A DNA stretch of 64,000 nucleotides from Parenemella sanctibonifatiensis (GTDB lineage: Bacteria > Actinomycetota > Actinomycetes > Propionibacteriales > Propionibacteriaceae), in assembly GCF_002250565.1 (NCBI RefSeq), contig NZ_NMVJ01000006.1:722539-786538 (forward strand), in the 5' to 3' direction. Every line of letters starts with the position of its first letter. Position 1 is the stretch's first letter. Below the pieces are notes generated by a model. It was not told the DNA's origin and did not search any database. It saw only the letters and a list, made by a program, of their open reading frames with translations. A program made the translations under genes and the position numbers. Of this stretch, positions 44,938-54,000 are shown one piece after another.

Positions 44938-46638
44938 ATGAGCAACGAGAACGCTGCCCACAACCATGGCGAGACCAGCCACGACTCCAGCAGCCAGCCG
45001 CTGCTGGCGATCCGCGGGCTGACGCTGGACATCAGGACCCCGAAGGGCGACTCCCGGATCCTCGAGGACATCTCCTTGGAGGTACGCCCGGGGGAGATCT
45101 TGGGCGTGGTCGGCGAGTCCGGCTCGGGAAAGTCCATGACCGCGCTCAGCGTCATGCGGATCCTGCCGACCACCGCCACCATCACCTCGGGCACCATCGA
45201 GTTCGACGGGGTTGACCTGGCCTCGCTGAGCTCGGGCAAGATGCGCAAGATCCGAGGCCGCCGGATGGCGATGGTCTTCCAGGACCACATGACCACCCTG
45301 GACCCGGTCGCCTCGATCGGCGCGCAGATCGAGGAGGCGTACCGGATCCACCACCCGCGCGCCTCGCGTGCTGAGGCGCGCGCCCGGATGGTGGAGACGC
45401 TGACCCAGGTCGGCGTCCTGGATGCCGCCGAGCGCGCCAAGGAGTATCCGCACCAGTGGTCCGGAGGCATGCGACAGCGCGCGGTGATCGCGATGGCCCT
45501 GGTCAACGACCCGGACCTGATCATCGCCGACGAGCCCACCACCGCCCTCGACGTCACCATCCAGGCGGAGATCCTGACGCTACTGCGCAAGCTGCGTGAC
45601 GACCGCGGCCTGTCGATCCTGCTCATCACCCACGACATGGGGGTGATCGCCGACATGGCCGACCGGATCGTGGTGATGAAGGACGGCGAGATCGTCGAGA
45701 CCGCCAAGGTGCACGCGCTCTTCGAGGACCCGAAGCACGCCTACACCCGCAAGCTGTTGGATGCGGTCCCCCGCCCGCTGCACGACGAGGCGGTCGAGTC
45801 CGCGCCGCCCCTCGACGAGCCAAACGCCCTCGAGGTGCAGAGCCTGATCGTTGAGTATGGCCGCGGCCCGTTTCGGTCCGGCTTCCGTGCGGTCAACCAC
45901 GTCAGCTTCACCGTCCCGGCCGGCAAGGTCGTCGGATTGGTCGGCGAGTCCGGTTCGGGCAAGTCGACCATCGGCAAGGCGGTGGTCGGGCTGGCGCCGA
46001 TCACGTCCGGCGTGATCCGCGTCGGCGGCCGGGAGCTGCGGATGTTGCGGGGCAGGGCGGCCCGTGCCGCCCGCGCGACCTACGGCATGGTCTTCCAGGA
46101 CCCCGCCTCCTCGTTGAATCCACGCATGTCGATCGCGGAATGCATCGCCGAGCCGCTCATCGCCCACCGCGGTCAGCTGGGGGCCAAGGCGCGCCGGGCC
46201 CGGGTCAGAGAGCTGATGGAGCACGTCGAGTTGCCCACGGCCTGGACCGCCCGATTCCCACACGAGCTGTCCGGTGGTCAGCGCCAGCGCGTCGGCATCG
46301 CCCGGGCGTTGGCCCTGGAGCCGGACCTGTTGATCGCCGACGAGCCCACCTCGGCCCTGGACGTCTCGGTCCAGGCGGCGGTGTTGGAGCTCTTCCAGGA
46401 CCTGCAGCAACGACTCGGCTTCTCCTGCCTGTTCATCAGCCACGACCTGGCTGTGGTGGAGCTGCTGTCGGAGAGCGTCGTGGTGCTGCAACGCGGCCAG
46501 ATTGTCGAACAAGGAGATGCCCGATCGGTTCTCAATGACCCCCAGACCGACTACGCCCGTCGGCTCGTCGATGCAGCCCCGCTGCCCGACCCGACGCTGC
46601 AGCGGGCCCGTCACACCTCAACCATCACGACCGTCTAG
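44938..46638 (+). CDS. peptide-type ABC ATPase, two nucleotide-binding domains fused (DppD-DppF)
   Basis: A 566-residue protein with both ATPases of the importer in one chain. Domain 1: Walker A GESGSGKS (59-66), signature WSGGMRQR, Walker B LIIADEPTTALD. Domain 2 (from about 300): Walker A GESGSGKST, signature LSGGQRQRVGIARAL, Walker B LLIADEPTSALD. In DppDF systems these are usually separate genes; fusions are common in actinobacteria. A His-rich N-terminal stretch (HNHGETSHD) precedes domain 1. The next gene is 69 bases away. Confidence 0.93.
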   Translation: MSNENAAHNHGETSHDSSSQPLLAIRGLTLDIRTPKGDSRILEDISLEVRPGEILGVVGESGSGKSMTALSVMRILPTTATITSGTIEFDGVDLASLSSGKMRKIRGRRMAMVFQDHMTTLDPVASIGAQIEEAYRIHHPRASRAEARARMVETLTQVGVLDAAERAKEYPHQWSGGMRQRAVIAMALVNDPDLIIADEPTTALDVTIQAEILTLLRKLRDDRGLSILLITHDMGVIADMADRIVVMKDGEIVETAKVHALFEDPKHAYTRKLLDAVPRPLHDEAVESAPPLDEPNALEVQSLIVEYGRGPFRSGFRAVNHVSFTVPAGKVVGLVGESGSGKSTIGKAVVGLAPITSGVIRVGGRELRMLRGRAARAARATYGMVFQDPASSLNPRMSIAECIAEPLIAHRGQLGAKARRARVRELMEHVELPTAWTARFPHELSGGQRQRVGIARALALEPDLLIADEPTSALDVSVQAAVLELFQDLQQRLGFSCLFISHDLAVVELLSESVVVLQRGQIVEQGDARSVLNDPQTDYARRLVDAAPLPDPTLQRARHTSTITTV

Positions 46639-46707
46639 ACGCCGGTCCACTCAGCACACCATTTCCGAGCACGTCTGTCAGAACACAGCTTCACCAGGAG
46701 AACACCC

Positions 46708-47556
46708 ATGCGCATCATGACCGTCTATGCCCACCCCGCCGACACCATCACCAACTGTGGCGGCACCTTGGCGTTGCATGCCGACGCCGGTGACGAGATC
46801 GTAGCGGTGATCCTCACCCACGGCGGCCGGATCCACCCCAACAAGTACGCCGAGGAGGCCCGCAAGGAGGACGGCGCCGATGAGGCAGTGGTCACAGCTG
46901 ACCGCGAGGAGATCATCGAGAACAAGAAGGAGGAACTGCGTCGTGCCGCCCGGATCATCGGCATCGGCACCGTGGAGTTCCTCGACAACGACGACACCAT
47001 GAGCGTGGTCGACGAGGACATCGTCGACCAGGTCGCGGCCCAGATCGCCAAGCACCGTCCCGACGTCATCATCGCCGACTACCCGCAGAACCCGGTGGTC
47101 ACCGACTCTGCCCACACCATCGCCACCATGACGCTCTTCGCCGCCATGGACCGGGCCGCGACCTACCTGAAGAACATCGACGGCCAGGCCGAGGTGAATG
47201 TCAAGCAGGTCTTCCTGGGCGGGCTGCCGGTCCTCACCAACAACGCGCTGTCGACCTACGGCGTTCACAATGACCTGCTCATCGACATCACCTCGGTGGC
47301 GGGCCGCAAGGTGGAGGCGATGGACTGCTTCGTCAGCCAGGGCTACGACGGGCCGTTCGCCCGCAAACTGATCGAGGCCAGCAACGGTGAGTTCGGACGC
47401 TGGGCCGGTGTTGCGTTGGCCGAGCCGTATGTCCGTTTCCGCAGCGAGACCCACCAGCTGCTGCCCCTGACCGACTACGCCAAGGACGTCGACGTGCTCA
47501 CCCGACACGTGTCCTACTCGCAGTTCGACGTACGCCGATCCTTCCCGCTCAAGTGA
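46708..47556 (+). CDS. PIG-L/LmbE-like protein with AHPAD motif
   Basis: A 282-residue LmbE-fold protein. Classical zinc deacetylases (MshB, BshB) carry AHPDD; here the motif is YAHPADTITNCGG, so the Asp that acts as general base is Ala. AHPAD-type variants occur in the GalB group, 4-oxalomesaconate hydratases, suggesting a hydratase or lyase role instead of deacetylation. His of DSAHTIATM may be a remaining metal ligand. CAGGAG precedes the ATG. It overlaps the next gene as GTGA. Function is uncertain, fold is clear. Confidence 0.85.
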   Translation: MRIMTVYAHPADTITNCGGTLALHADAGDEIVAVILTHGGRIHPNKYAEEARKEDGADEAVVTADREEIIENKKEELRRAARIIGIGTVEFLDNDDTMSVVDEDIVDQVAAQIAKHRPDVIIADYPQNPVVTDSAHTIATMTLFAAMDRAATYLKNIDGQAEVNVKQVFLGGLPVLTNNALSTYGVHNDLLIDITSVAGRKVEAMDCFVSQGYDGPFARKLIEASNGEFGRWAGVALAEPYVRFRSETHQLLPLTDYAKDVDVLTRHVSYSQFDVRRSFPLK

Positions 47557-48668
47557 ATCCGGCCGAGTTGGTGGGCAGCTCGATCGACGAGCTGCCCACC
47601 CCGGCAGTGCTGATCGACCTGCCGACGCTGCGCGGCAACATCGCCCGGATGTCCGAGCTGGCCGCCGGATTCGGGGTCGCCCTGCGCCCGCACTGGAAGA
47701 CCACCAAGAGCGCCGAGGTCGCCCGGCTGCAGCTCGCAGCGGGCGCCGTCGGCCTCACCGCGGCGACCGCCGCCGAGGTCGAGGCGCTGATCGATGCCGG
47801 CATCACCGATGTCTTCTGGGCGTACCCGCCGGTGGGGCCGCACCGGGTCCGCACCGCGATCAACGCCGCCCAGCGGGCCCGCCTCATCGTCGGTCTGGAC
47901 TCGATGGCCTCGGCTGAGCCGCTGGCGCAGGCCGCGGTCGCCGCCGGGATCGAGGTCGAGGTACGCCTCGAGGTCGACTCCGGTCTGGGCCGCAGCGGTG
48001 TCGACCCGGACGCCGCCGCAGCGGTGGCTGCTGAGATCGCTGCGCTCCCGGGCCTGCGTCTGGAAGGCGTCTTCACCCACGAGGGCCAGGTGCAGGGCGT
48101 CGGCGCGGACCCGCGGCGCCGCATCGAGGCCGGCACCTTGGCCGGTGAATGCGTGGTCCAGGTCGCTGAGGCGATCCGCGCCGCGGGGCTGTCACTGACC
48201 AGCGTCTCGGTCGGCTCGACCGCCGGAGCCCGGTCAGCGCCGGGCGTGGCCGGAGTCACCGAGGCCAGACCGGGCACGTATGCGTACGGGGACCAGAATC
48301 AGGTCGCCATCGGCACCATCGACCCGAGCGAGGCCGCGATGACCGTCCTCAGCCGAGTGATCAGTGTCGAGCGCGGCGACCCGGCGATGGTCGATGCCGG
48401 CATCAAGGGCATGAGCTCGGACGGCAGCATGCACGGGGACGGTCGCATCGGCACCCTGTGCACGGTCAACGGCGCTGAGACCGATGGGATCCTCAGCACC
48501 GGCCACGAGGAGCACGGCTTCCTCACCGGGGCCGGGGACCTGCGGGTCGGCGACCTGCTTCGGATCCGGCCCAACCATGCCTGTGGGCTGACCAACATGC
48601 ACACGCAGGTCTTCGCCGTCGAGGACGGCGTCGTGAAGGAAGTCTGGCCCGTCCTGGGCCGTCACTAG
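47553..48668 (+). CDS. D-threonine-aldolase/D-serine-dehydratase-like PLP enzyme
   Basis: A 371-residue fold-III PLP enzyme (alanine-racemase-like barrel plus C-terminal zinc domain). The PLP lysine is probably K49 in RPHWKTTKS, and the zinc motif is HEEHGFL with RIRPNHACGLTN near the end. Relatives cleave D-threonine to glycine and acetaldehyde or dehydrate D-serine to pyruvate and ammonia. Together with the D-aminoacylase it indicates D-amino-acid catabolism. RidA directly follows, as expected if an enamine/imine intermediate forms. Confidence 0.88.
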   Translation: MNPAELVGSSIDELPTPAVLIDLPTLRGNIARMSELAAGFGVALRPHWKTTKSAEVARLQLAAGAVGLTAATAAEVEALIDAGITDVFWAYPPVGPHRVRTAINAAQRARLIVGLDSMASAEPLAQAAVAAGIEVEVRLEVDSGLGRSGVDPDAAAAVAAEIAALPGLRLEGVFTHEGQVQGVGADPRRRIEAGTLAGECVVQVAEAIRAAGLSLTSVSVGSTAGARSAPGVAGVTEARPGTYAYGDQNQVAIGTIDPSEAAMTVLSRVISVERGDPAMVDAGIKGMSSDGSMHGDGRIGTLCTVNGAETDGILSTGHEEHGFLTGAGDLRVGDLLRIRPNHACGLTNMHTQVFAVEDGVVKEVWPVLGRH

Positions 48669-48681
48669 AGATTGGACTGAC

Positions 48682-49062
48682 ATGAAGAAGATCACCGCCT
48701 CATCCACCGCCCCGGCTCCGGCCGGCACCTATTCGTCCGGAATCGTCCACGGAGGATTCCTCTTCCTGGCCGGACAGGGCCCCTTCGACGCTGACGGCAC
48801 CATGCTGTGCGGCTCCTTCGCCGAGCAGGTCCGGCGTACCTTTGCCAACCTCGAGGCCGTCGCCAACGCTGCGGGCACCTCGATGAGCAACGCGGTCCGG
48901 ATCGGCGTGTACCTCAACGACATGGCCGACTGGCCCGAGTTCAACGAGGTCTCCAAGGAATGCCTCAGCGAGCCCTACCCGGCCCGCACCGCGATCCAGG
49001 CCGACCTGAGCGGCTTCCTGGTCGAGATCGACGCCATCGTGGCCCTCGACGGAGGCAACTGA
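48682..49062 (+). CDS. RidA-family protein
   Basis: A 126-residue RidA/YjgF-fold protein. RidA trimers hydrolyse reactive enamines/imines made by PLP dehydratases. The catalytic-region Arg is in the EPYPARTAIQ stretch, and FLAGQGPFD is the conserved N-terminal block. It sits between the D-Thr/D-Ser-type PLP enzyme and the second FAH gene; its stop shares a base with that gene's ATG. Confidence 0.9.
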   Translation: MKKITASSTAPAPAGTYSSGIVHGGFLFLAGQGPFDADGTMLCGSFAEQVRRTFANLEAVANAAGTSMSNAVRIGVYLNDMADWPEFNEVSKECLSEPYPARTAIQADLSGFLVEIDAIVALDGGN

Positions 49063-49919
49063 TGACAGAGCTGCTGCGGGTGGGCGCGGTCGGCAGCGAG
49101 CGGCCGGTGGCCCGTCACCAGGGTACCAGTTATGCCCTGGACTCCCTCACCACCGACATCGATGGCGCCTTCCTGGCTGCCGACGGCCTTGCTCGGGTCA
49201 CCGCGGCGCTGGCGGCCGGCGAGCTGCCGGAGCTCGACATCGACGGGGAACGGATCGGTGCGCCGATCGCCCGCCCGACTGCGGTGATCTGCATCGGCCA
49301 GAACTACGCCGCTCATGCCCGCGAGTCCGGTGCCGAGCCACCGACCGAGCTGATCGTCTTCTTCAAGCACCCCAACACGGTGGTCGGCCCCCACGACGAC
49401 ATCGTCATCCCGCCCGGCTCGCAGAAGCTGGACTGGGAGGTCGAGCTCGGGGTGGTGATCGGCAGCACCGCACACCGACTGCCCTCCCGCGAGGCCGCCC
49501 AGGCCGCCATCGCCGGATATGTCGTGGTGAACGACGTCTCCGAGCGGGAGCACCAGTTGGTGACCTCGCTCGGCCAGTGGTCCAAGGGCAAGATGGCGCC
49601 GACCTTCTGCCCAGTCGGTCCAGTGCTGGTGCCCGCCACCGAGGTGGACGCCGGCGACCTGCGGCTGTGGTCCAGCGTCAATGGCGAACCGCGCCAGGAC
49701 TCCTCGACCGCTGATCTCATCTTTGATGTGGCCAGCATCGTGCAGGATCTGTCGCACTATGTTCAGCTCGAGCCTGGGGACCTGATCTGCACCGGTACGC
49801 CACAAGGGGTGGCCCTGTCGGGTCGATTCCCCTACCTGGCTGCCGGTGACGTCATCGAGATGGGCGTAGCCGGACTGGGCGAACAGCGCTCGGTCGTCGT
49901 CGAAGAGGAGAACCGATGA
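49062..49919 (+). CDS. fumarylacetoacetate hydrolase family protein (second copy)
   Basis: A 285-residue FAH-fold enzyme. LDWEVELGVVIG carries the E-x-E metal site, and ICIGQNYAAHARESGAE and TGTPQGVALSG are conserved. It differs widely from the first copy, so the two probably act on different acids. The ATG shares a base with the ridA stop (TGATG). It overlaps the next gene as ATGA. Confidence 0.92.
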   Translation: MTELLRVGAVGSERPVARHQGTSYALDSLTTDIDGAFLAADGLARVTAALAAGELPELDIDGERIGAPIARPTAVICIGQNYAAHARESGAEPPTELIVFFKHPNTVVGPHDDIVIPPGSQKLDWEVELGVVIGSTAHRLPSREAAQAAIAGYVVVNDVSEREHQLVTSLGQWSKGKMAPTFCPVGPVLVPATEVDAGDLRLWSSVNGEPRQDSSTADLIFDVASIVQDLSHYVQLEPGDLICTGTPQGVALSGRFPYLAAGDVIEMGVAGLGEQRSVVVEEENR

Positions 49920-50866
49920 ATCAGCCCATGTCGGGATATGTGGTGGGAGCCTACGCCGCCACCCCGACCGCCGGCGGTTGGGATCCGGAGCTGGAATCGC
50001 AGTACTACGCCGCCGTGGCTGCGGACGCGCGGGTCGCCGGCTTCGAGTTGCCATGGCTGGGTGCCCTGCACCCACACGACGAGGAATGGCTCATCGCGAA
50101 TCTGCCGGCTCCGCTGACCGCAGTCATCACCGATGTCCCCCACGTCTTCCCCACCGTGCTCAAGCAGCCCACCTACGGGCTGGCGTCCGCCGACGAGGAG
50201 GGTCGCGCGCAGGCGATGGCCGATGCTCGTCGACTGAAGGAGGACGTACGCCGACTTCACCAGCGACTGGGCCGCCAGGCCGTGCACACGGTCGAGTTGC
50301 ATGCCGGTCCGCGGGCGGACCAGGCCGGGGTGGAGCCGCTGGTGGCGTCACTGACCGAGCTGGCCGGTTGGGACTGGGACGGCGCCGAACTCGTGCTGGA
50401 ACACAGCGATGCGCTGGTCGCAGGTCAGACCCCCGAGAAGGGCTTCCTGCCGCTGGCCGACGAGATCGCTGCCATCCAACAGTCCGGCACGCAGCTGGGT
50501 GTGACGCTCAACTGGGGGCGTTCCGCGCTGGAGCTGCGGGATCCGAATCGGGTCGTGGAGCACATCGCCCAAGCCCGCGAGGCAGGCCTCCTGCGGGGCT
50601 TCCTCTTCTCCGGCGTCACCGACACCTCCGAACAGTTCGGTCGGCCCTGGGCCGATGCCCACAACCCGTTCCGGGCATCCGACCTGCATGGCCACGGGGA
50701 CGAGGTGTCGCTGCTCACCGACGATCTGGCGCGCGATGCCATCGCCGCTCTCGACCCGCAGACCTGGCTCGGCATCAAGATGTCCTGGCCGGCCGGCGGC
50801 ACCGAGATCGAGGACCGAGTGGCGATGCTGCACGAGTCGCTCGATGCGCTCGATCGGGTGCGCTGA
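49916..50866 (+). CDS. DUF4862-like TIM-barrel protein
   Basis: A 316-residue cytoplasmic protein starting MSGYVVGAYAATP. It resembles the DUF4862 family, predicted TIM-barrel proteins of unknown function (sugar-isomerase-like). Visible blocks are AGFELPWLGALHPHD, TVELHAGPRADQAGV and LVLEHSDAL, with His/Glu/Asp positions that could hold a metal. It is the last gene of the array; palindromes and a strong terminator follow. I am not certain of the family name. Confidence 0.65.
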   Translation: MNQPMSGYVVGAYAATPTAGGWDPELESQYYAAVAADARVAGFELPWLGALHPHDEEWLIANLPAPLTAVITDVPHVFPTVLKQPTYGLASADEEGRAQAMADARRLKEDVRRLHQRLGRQAVHTVELHAGPRADQAGVEPLVASLTELAGWDWDGAELVLEHSDALVAGQTPEKGFLPLADEIAAIQQSGTQLGVTLNWGRSALELRDPNRVVEHIAQAREAGLLRGFLFSGVTDTSEQFGRPWADAHNPFRASDLHGHGDEVSLLTDDLARDAIAALDPQTWLGIKMSWPAGGTEIEDRVAMLHESLDALDRVR

Positions 50867-50934
50867 CCAGACGCGGACCGTCGATTCGCACAGTGCCAGG
50901 CCGAAGGCGTACGCGGGATGCCGGGGCCGAAGCT

Positions 50935-51004
50935 CAGCACGCTGTAGTTGTGCACGTCAGCTGACCCATTTCACCTGCGCGACTACAGCACGCTGTAGTT
51001 GTGC
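50935..51004. repeat. 19-bp direct repeat with one palindromic copy
   Basis: CAGCACGCTGTAGTTGTGC occurs at 50935-50953 and again at 50986-51004, 51 bases apart. The second copy lies in a perfect palindrome, ACTACAGC-AC-GCTGTAGT (50982-50999). It sits between convergent genes; the purpose is unclear. Confidence 0.8.
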
Positions 51005-51026
51005 CGACCACCAACGGGACAAGACC

Positions 51027-51057
51027 AGCGGGCGCCGGGATCTCCCCGGCGCCCGCT
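51027..51057. terminator. bidirectional terminator between the operon and the glycosidase
   Basis: A perfect 13-bp stem, AGCGGGCGCCGGG (51027-51039) and CCCGGCGCCCGCT (51045-51057), with a 5-base loop, between the convergent DUF4862-like and glycosidase genes. Confidence 0.85.
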
Positions 51058-51087
51058 GCTGTGTGTGCGGTCAGTGCTGCTGTCCGA

Positions 51088-54000
51088 TCAGGCGCACTGC
51101 CCCTGCCGCTTGCCGCCGACCGTCAACTCGACGCCGGCATCGGTGGGCGTCACGGTGTTGCGCGAGCAGGTGATCGAGCCGCCCACGGACAATCCCGACA
51201 CGACGGTCTGTGCGCCCCGGTTGTTGGTCATCGACACGTTGCCGCTGACCGTCGACCGGTCCACGACCACCGGGCCCTGACTGTCGACGATCCGCAGCTG
51301 CCCATCAATCGTGGCGGGATCACAGGCGGCGCTGGTGTCACCGACCGACACCGCCGCCGTGCTGCCGGTCAGCGTCACTCGGCCGTCGACCCTCGAGTCG
51401 CAGATCGCGACCGTGGAGGCCTCGATGGTGGTGACCGAGCCGGTGACCTCGGAGTTCTGGATCAGCAGCTTGCCGCCGTCCTTGACCGTGATCGGACCAT
51501 CGACAGTGGCGTCGATCAGGCACAGCCCGCCGGCTCCCACCGACACTGCCCCGTCATGCTTGCCGGTGATCGTCTGTTCACAGCTCGGCTGGAAGGTCGT
51601 CTTGCGCGACCACACCTCCCACGGCTGCACCCGGCCCCGGTCGCCGAGCACCAGGATGGTGGTCGGGTCGAGCACGGTGAAGCCGCCATTCTCGGTGTTG
51701 GCGTAGTCGATGCCCACCGGCGTGGTCCAGTCGTCGGCGAGCCCGCTCTTGGAGATGGTCATGACCAGGCCGGGGCGGCCGACCATCAGCATCAGTTCAC
51801 CGCTGGGCATCAGCTCCAGGGTGGGCTGGACGCTGAGCAGGTCCTGACCCTGCGGGCCAGTCTTGATCTCCTCGGGTTCGGTCCAGGTCTTGCCGTTGTC
51901 GAAAGACCGCGACTGCAACATCGGCAGCCGCCAACCGACCCGCATCACCATCAGCAGCGATCCGTCTGCCAAGCGTTCGATGGCGCCCTCGCAAGGACCC
52001 TCGTACGCCTGGATGTGGAGCTGCTCCGGATCGGCCTCACCGGCGGTGCCGGCGATGTTCCAGTTCACGCCGCCATCGTGGGAGACGAGCACGACCTGGC
52101 GGAAGCCCTCGTCGCGGGCGTAGTAGCCGTACGCCGCCATGTACATGGTGCCGTCGGGATCCTCGACCACGGTGTGGTGCAGCACGAAGCCGCCCAGCCG
52201 GGTGCCGGGACGTTCGGACAAGCCGATCGGGCGCATCGCCTCGGGAGCAACCATGGCGCCCTCGCGACGGATCCAGGTCTCGCCACCGTCGGTGGAGATC
52301 GCGGTCTCGACCAGGGCTTCCTTGTCGTCGGTGCCGTCGGTCATGTACGTGTGGTAGTTGACCGCGAACAGGTTGCCGTTGCGCATCCGGGTGATGGTCG
52401 TGCCGGCATCGTCGGGCATCGGATTGAGGTGCTGGCCGCTGAACCAGCTCTCGCCACCGTCATCGGTGGCACCCAGCCAGATGCCGCCGGCGTCATCGAC
52501 GTCAGGGTGGCCCGAGTAGGGCACCAGGACCCGCTTGTCGTTGTTCTCGTTGCGGACGACCACGCCCGAGCTGGGGAAGCCGACCTGCTCGCCGAAGTTG
52601 TCCACCACGACGGTGTCACCGAAAGTGAACGGCGTGGTGCCGAACGCTGCCGGCGGGGTGATCTCCGGCGTACCGAAGGTGAGGTCGTCGATGAAGACGT
52701 CATCGTTGACCGCTGCAGCGCCACTGCCCGAGGTCGTGAAGGCAATGCCGGTGATCGAGATGACCTCGTTGTGTCGGCTGGAGTTGTTGCCGATGGTGGC
52801 ACCGGCCGATCCGACATAGGTCCCGTTGATGCTGACCCGTGCCGCGGCGTGGTCGGCCGGGACCGACACCTCGATCTGGCTCCACTGGTCCAGCGCGACG
52901 CTGCCAGCGGGGCTCAGCTCCCGCCAGGTCGCGGTCCACTGCTCGTACCACTGGATGCCGCCGTCGGCGCGCACCGCAAACCGGAAGAGCGAGTTGGCCG
53001 GCTGTCCGGTGGGCAGCAGCGACTGGCCGATCAGGTCAAAGGTGAGGCCCTGGGTCGAGGTCGGGTTGAGCTGGAAGGACAGGTAGCCGCCCCGCTGGGG
53101 CAATGCCGTGCAGGTCACGCCCACCGACTTCGACGGATCGGTGTCTCGGATTCGCAGCGACTGCTGGCCTTCGGATGCCTTCTCGTCGGTGACTGCGGCC
53201 GGCAGATAGCCACTGAGCGAGGAGCATTGCGGCGGGATCGAGTCGACCTCGTCGTCCTCGAACGTGAGGGTGGACAGGCCGCCGATGACGGTGATCGCCT
53301 GGCTGCTGACCGAGCGTACGCCGGCAGCATCGGTCACCTCGAAGCGCAGCTCCCCCACGCCGGCCCGGGCAAAGGTGTGGCTGATCGAGGCGGTCACCCA
53401 ACCGTCGGCATCGGCGCCGCTCAGCGTCACCGGCACGGTTTGGTCGCCGAACTGGACGCTCGCGTCATAGTCGGCGACGTCGGCACCATCGGGCAGTTGG
53501 AAGCGTGCCACGGGGGCGTCGACCACCTCGGTGCCGCGCACCAGCCCGGTGTCGTCGAAGATCGTCTCGATCTCCAGGCCGGCGAAAGCGTCATCGGGCA
53601 GTTCGCTCGAGACGGTCAGGTCGTCGATGTAGTAGTCCACGCCAACCGGGCTGGCACCGGCCGACCCGAAGTAGACCTCTCCCATCGTCGGCGAGGCGGC
53701 GTTGCGGCGGTCGGTCTCGAAGCGGACCCCGTTGACGATCAGCTCGGCGCGTTCCGTGGTGGCGTTGATGGTGACGTCGACCCACTCGTTGAGGGCGGCG
53801 CCGCCCTTGACTCGGGCGACGTCGGCGAAGCTGGAGCCGTTGTAGGCGGCAATCCGGATGTCGTCGCCGTCACGGTTGAAGGTGAAGCGCCATACGCCGT
53901 TGGCCGAGGTGCCCGGGGCGCCTTGAATGGCGACGTAGGGGCCGGCGTTGAACTGGGCCGGCGAGAACCGGTAGGACACCGACTTCTCTGCACTCTGCGG

